From Caulobacter sp. RHG1 (GTDB taxonomy: Bacteria > Pseudomonadota > Alphaproteobacteria > Caulobacterales > Caulobacteraceae): DNA of 64,000 bases. Location of the stretch: NCBI RefSeq assembly GCF_013181195.1, contig NZ_SMZP01000007.1:62001-126000 (forward strand), written 5' to 3'. Shown piece after piece: positions 26,465-36,633 of this stretch. Numbering within the stretch: position 1 is the first letter of the stretch; each line of letters begins with the position of its first letter. The notes under the pieces were generated by a model. The model had not been told where the DNA came from, ran no database searches, and saw only the letters and a list, made by a program, of their open reading frames with translations. The position numbers and the translations under genes were made by a program.

Positions 26465-27745
26465 ATGCACTACGACATCGTCATCGTCGGCGGGGGCGCC
26501 GGCGGACTGGAACTGGCCTCGCGGCTCGGCCGCAAGTTGGGTGGCCGAAATGGCAAGCGGCGCGTGCTCTTGATCGACCGCTCCAGCTTCCACATCTGGA
26601 AGCCAACGCTGCACGAGGTAGCCGCCGGCACGCTGGACGTCCACCAAGAGGGCATTTCCTATTCGATCCTGGGCCGCTCGAACGGCTTCAACTTCCTGCT
26701 AGGCGAACTGGCGACCTTCGATCCGGCCGCCAAGCGCCTGACGCTGAAGGCGATCCTGGCCGAGGACGGCCAAGTCCTGGCGCCCGAGCGCGCGATCACC
26801 TTCACCTATGGCGTGCTGGCGATCGGCTCGGGCTCGAACCTCTTCGGCACGCCGGGCGCGGAAAAGGCGCACCTGCTGGAGCGTACCGAGGACGCCGAAG
26901 CCTTCCATGTCCGCCTGCTGGCGGCCTTCACCAAGGCCTCGTTCTCGGCCGACAAGATCATGCGCGTGGCCATCGTCGGCGGCGGGGCGACCGGGGTCGA
27001 GCTGTCGGCCGAACTGATCGAGGCCCATCGCGAACTGCTCGGCAGTCTCGGCGACGAGCAGCGCTTCCGCCTGGACGTCACGGTGGTCGAGGCCGGGCCG
27101 CGCATCCTCAACGGCCTGCCGCAGAAGATCGCCGACAAGGCTGCGCTGGCTCTGGAGCGCAAGGGCGTCGCCGTCCGCACCGACGCCAAGGTGCTGGCCG
27201 TCCATGCCGACCGTCTGGAGACCAGTCAGGGCGACATCCCGGCCGACCTGATCGTCTGGGCGGCCGGGATCAAGGCCGCCGACGCCAACGCCAGCTTTGG
27301 CCTGGAGACCAATCGCGGCAACCAGTTCGTGGTCAACGATCGGCTGGAGACCTCTGCGCCGGACGTCTGGGCCTTGGGCGACTGCGCCGCCGCGCCGTGG
27401 AAGGACGGTCGCACTGTCCCGGCCCGCGCCCAGGCCGCTCACCAGCAGGCCAGCTATCTGGAAAAGGCCCTGCTGGCGCGCCTGCGCCAGGGCCGGGTCA
27501 CCGAGCCGTTCGTCTATCGCGATTTCGGCTCGCTGGTGTCGCTGGGCGACGACAAGGGCGTCGGGGCGCTGATGGGCGGTCTGGGAGGGCCGAACTTCTT
27601 CGTCGAGGGCCTGATCGCCAAGTGGGCCTACATGTCGCTGCACCTGGACCACCACCGGGCGATCCTGGGCGTGGGCCGCACCGCGACGCTAGCCCTGGCG
27701 CGGCTGCTGCAGCAGCGAGTGTCAGGCCGACTGAAGCTGCACTAG
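26465..27745 (+). CDS. ndh: Type II NADH:quinone oxidoreductase (NDH-2)
   Basis: A 426-residue non-proton-pumping NADH dehydrogenase that passes electrons from NADH through FAD to quinone at the inner membrane face. The FAD motif is VGGGAGGLELA near the N-terminus, and the NAD motif is VGGGATGVELSAEL near residue 175. The conserved DVWALGDCAA and AQAAHQQASYLEKAL follow. A C-terminal hydrophobic/amphipathic stretch (TATLALARLLQQRVSG) likely docks it to the membrane. ATG 26465 is chosen over GTG 26462. Its stop codon overlaps the anmK stop on the other strand. Confidence 0.87.
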   Translation: MHYDIVIVGGGAGGLELASRLGRKLGGRNGKRRVLLIDRSSFHIWKPTLHEVAAGTLDVHQEGISYSILGRSNGFNFLLGELATFDPAAKRLTLKAILAEDGQVLAPERAITFTYGVLAIGSGSNLFGTPGAEKAHLLERTEDAEAFHVRLLAAFTKASFSADKIMRVAIVGGGATGVELSAELIEAHRELLGSLGDEQRFRLDVTVVEAGPRILNGLPQKIADKAALALERKGVAVRTDAKVLAVHADRLETSQGDIPADLIVWAAGIKAADANASFGLETNRGNQFVVNDRLETSAPDVWALGDCAAAPWKDGRTVPARAQAAHQQASYLEKALLARLRQGRVTEPFVYRDFGSLVSLGDDKGVGALMGGLGGPNFFVEGLIAKWAYMSLHLDHHRAILGVGRTATLALARLLQQRVSGRLKLH

Positions 27746-28848
27746 GGCTTGGCGATCCGCCCGCCGGTCATCGGCGCTGTCACGCCCGTGGTGCCAGGGA
27801 AGCTGATCGGCAGGCCTCTCGCCGTCCGCGCCGCCAGATAGGCGAAGGCTTCGGCCTCGATGGCGTCGCCGCGCCAGCCATAGGCCTCGGCGGCCTTGAC
27901 CGGCACAGGCGCGCGGTCGGCCAGGGTCTTCATGATCGCCGGATTGTGCCGGCCGCCACCGCAGACAATCAGGGCGCTGGGCGTCTCGCCGCCTTGGCTG
28001 AAGGCCCGGAATACGCCTGCGGCCGTGAAGGCCACCAGCGTCGCGGCGGCGTCCTCGGGCGACAGGTGCGCAACCGGGGCCAGGGAGAAGTCGTAGCGGT
28101 CGAGCGACTTGGGAACCGGGGCGTCGAAATACGGGCTGGAGAGCAGCGCGTTCAGGGCCAGTTCGTCGACGCGGCCGACCGAGGCCAGCTTGCCGTCCTG
28201 ATCGAAGCGGGCGATGCCGCGCTCCTGCAGCATCAGGTCGATCATGCCGTTGCCGGGGCCGGTGTCGAAGGCCAGCAGCGATCCATCCGCCCCGATCAGG
28301 GTGATGTTGGCCACCCCGCCGATGTTCAGCGCCGCGACCGGCGCGGCCAGGCCCGAAGCCCGCGCGCGGGCGGCGTGGTAGATCGGGGCTAGCGGAGCGC
28401 CCTCCCCGCCGGCCGCGACGTCGGCGGTGCGGAAGTCGTAGGCCACCGGACGGCCGCAGGCCTTGGCCAGGCGTTCTGCGTCCAGCAACTGAACGGTGCG
28501 ACCTACGCGCTCGGCGGTCGGGCGCTCGTGCAGCACCGTCTGACCGTGGACGCCCAGGAGATCGAAGTCGGCCCAGGAAAGGCCGTGCTCCTCCAGGAAG
28601 CTCGTTGCGGCATGGAAATGCTCGTCGGCGACGGCTTTGCGAGCCTCGTCGAAGATCGCCGGTTCGGGCTCGCCGCGTGGCCAGGCGCGGGCGATGTCGG
28701 TGGTCTTCAGCAGCAGATCGCGGGTCGCCTCGCGCAGCTTGCGCTCGCCCGCCGGGCCGAAGCCCTGGATCTCTTCGCCGTCGGTCTCCAGCACCGCCAT
28801 GTCGACCGCGTCGAGCGAGGTGCCGGTCATGAATCCCAGGATCTTCAT
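27742..28848 (-). CDS. anmK: AnmK, anhydro-N-acetylmuramic acid kinase
   Basis: A 368-residue sugar kinase that opens and phosphorylates 1,6-anhydro-MurNAc to MurNAc-6-phosphate during cell-wall recycling. It begins GFMTGTSLDAVDMAV, the phosphate-binding loop of the family. It continues with VHGQTVLHERP, NIGGVANITLIG, FDTGPGNGMIDL and the C-terminal ICVGGGR-like LIVCGGGRHNP and WRGDAIEAEAFAYLA. ATG 28848 is the natural start. It is divergent from the tyrS leader, with promoter elements in the 42-bp gap. No other recycling genes are adjacent. Confidence 0.95.
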   Translation of the reverse strand: MKILGFMTGTSLDAVDMAVLETDGEEIQGFGPAGERKLREATRDLLLKTTDIARAWPRGEPEPAIFDEARKAVADEHFHAATSFLEEHGLSWADFDLLGVHGQTVLHERPTAERVGRTVQLLDAERLAKACGRPVAYDFRTADVAAGGEGAPLAPIYHAARARASGLAAPVAALNIGGVANITLIGADGSLLAFDTGPGNGMIDLMLQERGIARFDQDGKLASVGRVDELALNALLSSPYFDAPVPKSLDRYDFSLAPVAHLSPEDAAATLVAFTAAGVFRAFSQGGETPSALIVCGGGRHNPAIMKTLADRAPVPVKAAEAYGWRGDAIEAEAFAYLAARTARGLPISFPGTTGVTAPMTGGRIAKP

Positions 28849-28854
28849 GCGACG

Positions 28855-28886
28855 TTGACTGCCACGCCCGCCCCGCTGTAGCTAGG
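28855..28886 (+). promoter_or_regulatory. Promoter of the tyrS leader transcript
   Basis: TTGACT (28855-28860) is followed after 18 nt by TAGCTA (28879-28884), which overlaps GCTAGG (28881-28886), close to the Caulobacter housekeeping -10 GCTANA. Transcription would begin at about 28,890, essentially at the leader ATG. Confidence 0.6.
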
Positions 28887-28890
28887 CCCC

Positions 28891-28941
28891 ATGATCGACG
28901 CTTTCGTCCTGGCTCGCCCTTATTACCGCCCGCTGCCATAG
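28891..28941 (+). CDS. Putative 16-residue tyrosine leader peptide upstream of tyrS
   Basis: ATG 28891 to TAG 28939-28941 encodes MIDAFVLARPYYRPLP. Two adjacent tyrosine codons (TAT TAC, 28921-28926) lie near the end, directly before a hairpin, in front of the tyrosyl-tRNA synthetase gene. The predicted transcription start coincides with this ATG, so the peptide would be read from a leaderless mRNA, which Caulobacter does often. This is what a ribosome-mediated attenuation peptide should look like. It is too short for routine gene calling and I know of no description of it. Confidence 0.6.
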   Translation: MIDAFVLARPYYRPLP

Positions 28942-28994
28942 CGGGAGGCCGACCAGACACGTCGCCGCCCCGCCTTGCCGGGGTCGCTCTTTTT
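28929..28994 (+). promoter_or_regulatory. Predicted tyrS attenuator: alternative hairpins and terminator
   Basis: Four segments are visible. Segment 1, CCCGCT (28929-28934), pairs with segment 2, AGCGGG (28940-28945), around a 5-nt loop. Segment 3, CCCCG (28968-28972), pairs with segment 4, CGGGG (28979-28983), followed within 6 nt by TTTTT (28990-28994). Segment 2 can instead pair with CCCGC at 28969-28973 inside segment 3. A ribosome stalled on the two Tyr codons would cover segment 1, letting 2 pair with 3 and blocking the terminator. The pairings are read directly from the sequence; regulation is inferred. The stems are short (5-6 bp). Confidence 0.55.
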
Positions 28995-29100
28995 CCAGTC
29001 GATCATGCGCTCCGGCCCCTCCCCGGAGTATGAAATGAAACCCTCACATTCGGACCCCGCCGTGCTAGACGGCGCCCCATCGCAATCAGAGAGTCGAGCC

Positions 29101-30360
29101 ATGTCCGCCGCCGCGTCCTTCAAGTCGGATTTCCTGCGCACCATGCAGGCGCGCGGCTACATCCATCAGATCACTCATCCGGATGAGCTGGACGCCGCCG
29201 CGGCCGCCGGAACGATCGTGGCCTACATCGGCTTCGACGCCACCGCCGCCAGCCTGCACGTCGGTCACCTGATTCAGATCATGATGCTGCGCCGCCTCCA
29301 GAAGGCCGGTCACAAGCCGATCGTCCTGATGGGCGGCGGCACGACCCGCGTCGGCGATCCCAGCTTCAAGGACACCCAGCGCCCGCTGCTGACCGACGAG
29401 CAGATCCAGGCCAACATCGCCGGCATCAAGCAGGTCTTCACCAACTTCCTGACCTTCGGCGACGGCCCGACCGACGCTGTGATGGTCGACAACGACGAGT
29501 GGCTGAGCAAGCTGGGCTACGTGCAGTTCCTGCGCGACTACGGCGTGCACTTCACCATCAATCGGATGCTGACCTTCGACTCGGTCAAGCTGCGGCTCGA
29601 GCGCGAGCAGCCGATGACCTTCCTCGAATTCAACTACATGCTGATGCAGGCCACCGACTTCCTGGAGCTGAACCGCAAGTACGGCTGCGTGCTGCAGATG
29701 GGCGGCTCGGACCAGTGGGGCAACATCCTGAACGGCGTCGAACTGACCCGCCGCGTCGACCAGAAGGCCGCCTTCGGCCTGACCACGCCGCTGTTGACCA
29801 CGGCCTCGGGCGCCAAGATGGGCAAGACCATGTCGGGCGCAGTGTGGCTGAACGCCGACCAACTGAGCTCGTACGACTACTGGCAGTTCTGGCGAAACAC
29901 CGAAGACGCCGACGTCGGCCGCTTCCTGAAGCTGTTTACCGACCTGCCGCTTGAAAAGATCGCCGAACTGGAAGCCTTGGAAGGCGCCCAGATCAACGAA
30001 GCCAAGAAGGTGCTGGCCGACGAGGCCACGACCCTGGTCCACGGCGCGGACGAGGCTCGCAAGGCGCGTGAAACCGCCGAGAAGGCCTTCGAACAAGGCG
30101 TGCTGTCGGCCGACCTGCCGACCTTCGAGGTTGCGGCTGCGGATCTGGAAGCCGGCATCGTGCTGGCGGCCCTGTTCACCGACGCTGGTCTGGCCGCGTC
30201 GCGCGGCGAGGCGCGTCGCCTGGCCCAGGGCGGCGGCGTGAAGGTCAATGACGCGGCCGAGGCCGACGCCAATCGCACGATCACCTCGGCCGACCTCGTC
30301 GAGGGCGTGGTCAAGCTGGCCGCCGGCAAGAAGAAGATCGTGTTGGTGAAGCCCGTTTAG
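29101..30360 (+). CDS. tyrS: Tyrosyl-tRNA synthetase
   Basis: A 419-residue class I synthetase that charges tRNA-Tyr. The HIGH motif appears as HVGH (53-56) and the KMSKS loop as KMGKT (239-243), both usual for bacterial TyrRS. Tyrosine-pocket sequence includes [15 protein letters not shown] and the [11 protein letters not shown] stretch (199-209). An S4 RNA-binding domain fills about 350-419 ([21 protein letters not shown]). I chose ATG 29101, where homologues begin. The in-frame upstream ATGs at 29,005 and 29,035 would add unconserved sequence over the attenuator trailer. A leader peptide and possible attenuator precede it. Confidence 0.96.
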   Translation: MSAAASFKSDFLRTMQARGYIHQITHPDELDAAAAAGTIVAYIGFDATAASLHVGHLIQIMMLRRLQKAGHKPIVLMGGGTTRVGDPSFKDTQRPLLTDEQIQANIAGIKQVFTNFLTFGDGPTDAVMVDNDEWLSKLGYVQFLRDYGVHFTINRMLTFDSVKLRLEREQPMTFLEFNYMLMQATDFLELNRKYGCVLQMGGSDQWGNILNGVELTRRVDQKAAFGLTTPLLTTASGAKMGKTMSGAVWLNADQLSSYDYWQFWRNTEDADVGRFLKLFTDLPLEKIAELEALEGAQINEAKKVLADEATTLVHGADEARKARETAEKAFEQGVLSADLPTFEVAAADLEAGIVLAALFTDAGLAASRGEARRLAQGGGVKVNDAAEADANRTITSADLVEGVVKLAAGKKKIVLVKPV

Positions 30361-30477
30361 TTATCTAGTTTCCCTTGCGGGATATCTGGTTGATTGTCGT
30401 CCCGGCAGCGGCTTAGCCAAGGATTCGCGTCCTGGCGGCGCCCGGCCGGGACGGCCGTTCATGTGGAGACGCGTTCG

Positions 30478-30939
30478 ATGCTGCAACCCGGCGACAAGGC
30501 CCCCGACTTCGACCTGCCGACCGACACCGGCCGGGTCAGCCTGGCGGGCCTGAAGGGCAAGAACGTCGTGCTCTATTTCTATCCGAAGGACGACACCGCC
30601 GGCTGCACGTCCGAGGCTCTGCAGTTCTCGTCGGAAGTCGAGGAGTTCCAGAAGCTGGGCGCGGTGATCGTGGGCGTGTCCAAGGACAGCGCCGCCTCGC
30701 ACGCCAAGTTCCGCAAGAAGCACGACCTGACCATCGAACTGGCCGCCGACCCGCTGGGCGACATCGTCGAGGCCTATGGCGCCTGGGTCGAGAAGAGCAT
30801 GTACGGCCGCAAGTACATGGGCATCGATCGCTCGACCTTCCTGATCGACCGCGAGGGCGTCGTCCGCGAGGTCTGGCGCAAGGTTAAGGTGCCGGGGCAC
30901 ATCAAGGCGGTGATGAACGCCGCCAAGGCCATCAAGTAA
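30478..30939 (+). CDS. Peroxiredoxin, BCP/PrxQ family
   Basis: A 153-residue thiol peroxidase of the Bcp/PrxQ type that reduces peroxides in the cytoplasm. The peroxidatic cysteine is Cys43 (in DDTAGCTSEA). The resolving cysteine five residues on, present in E. coli BCP, is Leu48 here, and Cys43 is the only cysteine, so it must work as a 1-Cys enzyme or with an external thiol. The sequences VVLYFYPKDDT and STFLIDREGVVREVWRKVKVPGH are family-typical. GGAG lies 9 nt before ATG 30478. It is 117 bp downstream of tyrS. Confidence 0.9.
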   Translation: MLQPGDKAPDFDLPTDTGRVSLAGLKGKNVVLYFYPKDDTAGCTSEALQFSSEVEEFQKLGAVIVGVSKDSAASHAKFRKKHDLTIELAADPLGDIVEAYGAWVEKSMYGRKYMGIDRSTFLIDREGVVREVWRKVKVPGHIKAVMNAAKAIK

Positions 30940-31189
30940 GCTTCACACAATAAATTCGCCTGGCGCGGGAACCTTCGCTCGCCATCTGTGTTGTATCTCA
31001 GCCTCTACCTGTGACCTTTCGGCAGAGCCTCACGCTTAACGCGTGGTCTTGGCGGTTAGGATTCATTAAGAAATGGGGCGCAAGGTGCTATTTCGCGACT
31101 CGCGCTCACTTGGGGCGCTAAGAGTCTTGCGCCTTTCCGCTTTCTCGTAGCATATCCCCCAGACCTGAAACGGGGGGTTTCCTGGTACG

Positions 31190-32341
31190 ATGGCGATCAA
31201 GCGCTTCAAGCGGCTGCGGCATTCTCTGGAAGCGCTGTTTCCCGAGCGACACATCTATATCCGCTCCGGCGGCGAGATGCGTGGGTACGTCTTTTCCACC
31301 ACCAAACAGCTTTTGGGCGCGACCTGCGTCGCCGCCGGCGCGCTGTGGATGGGGGTCTGCACCGCTTCGATGATGGTCAACGCCCTGGCGGTCAGCTCGA
31401 CCGACCAGCAGGTCATCCGCCAAAAGGCCTATTACGAGCGCCTCAACGCCGATCGCCAGGCCCGCCTGAACAGCGCCGTGGCCCAGCTGTCGGCCACCAA
31501 CGGCTCGCTGGACGATCTGGCCAGCTCGGTCGAGAAGCGCCACGCCGCCCTCGCTATCCTGGTCTCCGACTTCAAGGGCGTGCCCGGCGCCGCCGACGCT
31601 CTGAAGGTCGCCAAGCCGCGCCTGCTGGCCGCCAGCCCGGTCCAGCGCATCCAGGCCACGCGCATGGACCAAGAACGCCTGATCGACGCCGCCGAAGGCT
31701 TCGCCAAGAGCCGCGCCGAGCGCCTGCGCCTGGCCATGAAGATGGCGGGCCTGGACGCCGGCAACTTCACCAATCGCGGCGCTTCGCTGGGCGGTCCGCT
31801 GATCGAGGCCAAGGACCCGCGCGCCCTGGCCGCCGTGCTGGACGTCGACGAAGAGTTCGCCACCCGCATTCAACGCGCCGCCAACGACATGTCGGACATG
31901 CGCTCGCTGGGCGCGGCGACCAAGAAGCTGCCGCTGTATCGTCCGACCAGCAATCCGGCCCTGTCGTCCAGCTACGGCGTCCGGTTCGACCCGTTCACGC
32001 GCCGGCCGGCCTTCCATTCGGGCCTGGACTTCCCGGGCGCCTTCTACACTCCGATCATGGCCACCGCGCCGGGCGTCGTGTCGTTCACGGGCGTACGTTC
32101 GGGCTACGGCAACACGGTCGAGATCGACCACGGCAACGGCTTCAAGACCCGCTACGCCCACCTGGCCACCATCGGCGTCCGCGTCGGCCAGCGCGTGGCG
32201 ATCGGCAACCGGATCGCCGCCATGGGCTCGACCGGCCGTTCGACCGGTCCGCACCTGCACTACGAAGTCTGGGTCAACGGTAAGGCCCAGAACCCCAATC
32301 GTTTCTTGAAGGCTGGTGAGTATGTTCAGCAAGCAAGCTAA
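31190..32341 (+). CDS. Membrane-anchored M23 (LytM) peptidase linked to bactofilin
   Basis: A 383-residue bitopic protein: a short basic cytoplasmic tail (1-40), one membrane segment (about 41-65), a periplasmic coiled-coil-like region (70-120) and a C-terminal LytM endopeptidase domain. The zinc ligands are His276 and Asp280 (HSGLD), with HLH at 355-357, so the domain should be active in cutting peptide cross-links in peptidoglycan. Its gene overlaps the bactofilin gene bacA by 20 bp. LmdC/LdpA-type peptidases are known to be encoded next to, and to interact through their cytoplasmic tail with, bactofilins, and this is the likely identity. GGGGGG stands upstream of ATG 31190. Confidence 0.9.
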   Translation: MAIKRFKRLRHSLEALFPERHIYIRSGGEMRGYVFSTTKQLLGATCVAAGALWMGVCTASMMVNALAVSSTDQQVIRQKAYYERLNADRQARLNSAVAQLSATNGSLDDLASSVEKRHAALAILVSDFKGVPGAADALKVAKPRLLAASPVQRIQATRMDQERLIDAAEGFAKSRAERLRLAMKMAGLDAGNFTNRGASLGGPLIEAKDPRALAAVLDVDEEFATRIQRAANDMSDMRSLGAATKKLPLYRPTSNPALSSSYGVRFDPFTRRPAFHSGLDFPGAFYTPIMATAPGVVSFTGVRSGYGNTVEIDHGNGFKTRYAHLATIGVRVGQRVAIGNRIAAMGSTGRSTGPHLHYEVWVNGKAQNPNRFLKAGEYVQQAS

Positions 32342-32813
32342 GTCGTCCAAGACCCCGGCCCGCATCGAGCCGCTGCCGACCCCGATGGCCATGCCGCCGG
32401 TAGAGCCGGCCCGTCGCGCCCCGCCCAAGGTCGCCTCGCTGCTCTCGGCCGACCTGACCATCGAAGGCGGCGTCACCGGCGAAGGCGAGCTGCAGATCGA
32501 CGGCGTGGTCAAGGGCGACGTCCGCGTCGGCCGCCTGACCGTGGGCGAGACCGGCCACATCGAAGGTAGCGTCTATGCCGAGGCCGTCGAAGTGCGCGGC
32601 CGTGTCGTCGGCGCGATCACCTCCAAGCAGGTCCGCCTGCACGGCACCTCGTACGTCGATGGCGACATCACCCACGAGCAGTTGGCCATGGAAACCGGCG
32701 CCTTCTTCCAGGGTCGCAGCCTGAAGTTCCAGCGCCCCGCCCCGCCAGTCGCCCAACCGGCCCCGGCGCCGCATCCCGAGACCCTGGCGATCGCCAAGCC
32801 CGCCGCCGGCTGA
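32322..32813 (+). CDS. bacA: BacA, bactofilin
   Basis: A 163-residue cytoskeletal protein. The bactofilin beta-helix occupies about 40-125 with regular hydrophobic turns (DLTIEGGVTGEGELQIDG, GETGHIEGSVYAEAVEVRG, and YVDGDITHEQLAMETGAFFQG). Pro-rich tails flank it. BacA forms polymers at the stalked pole of Caulobacter and recruits the synthase PbpC for stalk growth. The start is ATG 32322, giving the MFSKQAKS N-terminus that I recall for C. crescentus BacA and that contributes to membrane binding. GTG 32316 would add two residues. The overlap with the M23 peptidase gene and a terminator downstream define a two-gene operon. Confidence 0.93.
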   Translation: MFSKQAKSSKTPARIEPLPTPMAMPPVEPARRAPPKVASLLSADLTIEGGVTGEGELQIDGVVKGDVRVGRLTVGETGHIEGSVYAEAVEVRGRVVGAITSKQVRLHGTSYVDGDITHEQLAMETGAFFQGRSLKFQRPAPPVAQPAPAPHPETLAIAKPAAG

Positions 32814-32837
32814 GGCTTCATCAAGGCTAGATACAAG

Positions 32838-32870
32838 AACGCCCCGGATCGCTCCGGGGCGTTTTCGTTT
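32838..32870 (+). terminator. Intrinsic terminator after bacA
   Basis: AACGCCCCGGA (32838-32848) pairs with TCCGGGGCGTT (32853-32863) around TCGC, followed by TTCGTTT. It separates bacA from the convergent prfB. Confidence 0.93.
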
Positions 32871-32887
32871 GTGTCTACGAGAAGCCC

Positions 32888-34010
32888 TTAAGCCTCGCCG
32901 CCATCCCGCGTCGCGCCGACCCGCTGGGCCAGAGAAGCGCCCATGAAGGCGTCCAGATCGCCGTCCAGCACGCCGGCGGTGTCGGAGGTCTCGACGTTGG
33001 TCCGCAGGTCCTTGACCATCTGGTAGGGCTGCAGGACGTAGCTGCGGATCTGGTGACCCCAGCCGATGTCGGTCTTCTGGTCTTCCAGCGCCTGCTGGGC
33101 GGCTTCCCGCTTTTGCAGTTCCACCTCGTAAAGGCGCGCGCGCAGCATCTTCCAGGCCTCGTCGCGGTTCTGGTGCTGCGAGCGACCGGTCTGGCAAGCC
33201 ACGGCGATGCCGGTCGGAATGTGCGTCAGGCGCACGGCCGAGTCGGTCTTGTTGATGTGCTGACCGCCGGCGCCCGAAGCGCGGTAGGTGTCGGTCCGCA
33301 CGTCGGCCGGGTTGATCTCGATCTCGATCGTGTCGTCGACGACGGGATAGACCCAGGCCGAGGCGAACGAGGTGTGGCGACGAGCGCTGCTGTCATAGGG
33401 GCTGATGCGCACCAGACGGTGCACGCCGGCTTCGGTCTTCAGCCAGCCATAGGCGTTGGGACCCTTGACCAGCAGCGTGGCGGACTTGATGCCCGCCTGG
33501 TCGCCATCGGTCTCTTCGATCAGCTCGGTCGTCATGCCGTGGGCGTTGGCCCAGCGCGTGTACATGCGCAGCAGGATGCCGGCCCAGTCGCACGACTCGG
33601 TGCCGCCGGCCCCGGAGTTGATTTCGACATAGCAGTCGTTGCCGTCAGCCTCGCCCGAGAGCAGAGCCTCCAGCTCGGCGCGGCCGGCGCGGTCCTTCAG
33701 CGCCTTCAGCTGGGCGCGGGCGTCGTTCAGGGAGTCCTCGTCGGACTCCATGTCGGCCAGTTCGGCGTATTCGACCGCGTCCTTCAGGTCGCGTTCGATC
33801 GACTGCACGGCCTCGACCTTGGCGGCTAGGGCGGCGCGGTCCCGCGAAACGGCCTGGGCCTCGGACGGACGATCCCAAAGAGTCGGGTCTTCGACCCGGG
33901 CGTTCAGCTCATCGAGCTTTCGGAGGGCGACATCCCAGTCAAAGACGCCTCCTGAGCAGTCCCAGGGACTGCTCGATGTCGGCTGCAGCAGCCTCGACAT
34001 CCGGTCTCAT
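32888..34010 (-). CDS. prfB: Peptide chain release factor 2 with programmed +1 frameshift
   Basis: RF2 releases peptides at UGA and UAA. The gene is split in two frames: ATG 34010 encodes 23 codons ending LLRRRL, then meets TGA at 33941-33939. A +1 shift at CTT-TGA-C continues as [13 protein letters not shown] to the stop at 32888, giving 373 residues. AGGAGG lies 3 nt before the CTT, the same layout as the E. coli autoregulatory site. GGQ is present ([11 protein letters not shown]) and the specificity tripeptide is SPY in [16 protein letters not shown]2 level controls its own synthesis by competing with the shift. It follows pbp1A on the same strand after 84 bp. Confidence 0.97.
33938..33953 (-). 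promoter_or_regulatory. prfB programmed frameshift site
   Basis: On the minus strand it reads AGGAGG CGT CTT TGA C. The internal Shine-Dalgarno (33953-33948), a 3-nt spacer, the slippery CTT and the in-frame TGA are all present. Skipping T33941 restores the RF2 frame. Confidence 0.96.
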
Positions 34011-34037
34011 CACGTTACTCCGTGACAGTGTTGAAGG

Positions 34038-34070
34038 GCGCGGGAGATAGCGTGCGTCGCCCTCCCGCGC
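34038..34070. other. Inverted repeat between pbp1A and prfB
   Basis: GCGCGGGAG (34038-34046) and CTCCCGCGC (34062-34070) pair over 9 bp with a 15-nt loop. It lies upstream of prfB and downstream of the pbp1A stop. No T run follows on the minus strand, so it may be a processing or partial termination site. Confidence 0.45.
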
Positions 34071-34094
34071 AATGCGCGATCAGGTGGAGACCCC

Positions 34095-36461
<2,367 letters not shown>

Positions 36462-36590
36462 GCGACCTCCGTCGGGCGGATCCCCTGGCCCGCCGCACAC
36501 ACTTCACTAGATCGCTTGGCGCAGAACCGTAAGCGGTTTTGCGGTCGCACCCTCGTTGCAAGGGCGCGCGGCGATGTCCTTGTCGTGATT

Positions 36591-36623
36591 AGAGCGCGCC
36601 GCGAAAAAGGGGAAGCGCGCTCT
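36591..36623. other. Inverted repeat between amiC and pbp1A
   Basis: AGAGCGCGC (36591-36599) and GCGCGCTCT (36615-36623) pair over 9 bp around a 15-nt loop. Located 11 bp beyond the amiC stop, it may stop or stabilise the amiC transcript before pbp1A. Confidence 0.5.
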
Positions 36624-36633
36624 ACCTTTGGGA

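Noticed and set aside
31045-31075. Possible CtrA box (TTAG...TTAA) upstream of the M23 peptidase gene
   Set aside because: The half-sites at TTAG and TTAA are 6 nt apart rather than 7 and the first half is imperfect, so the match is not convincing.
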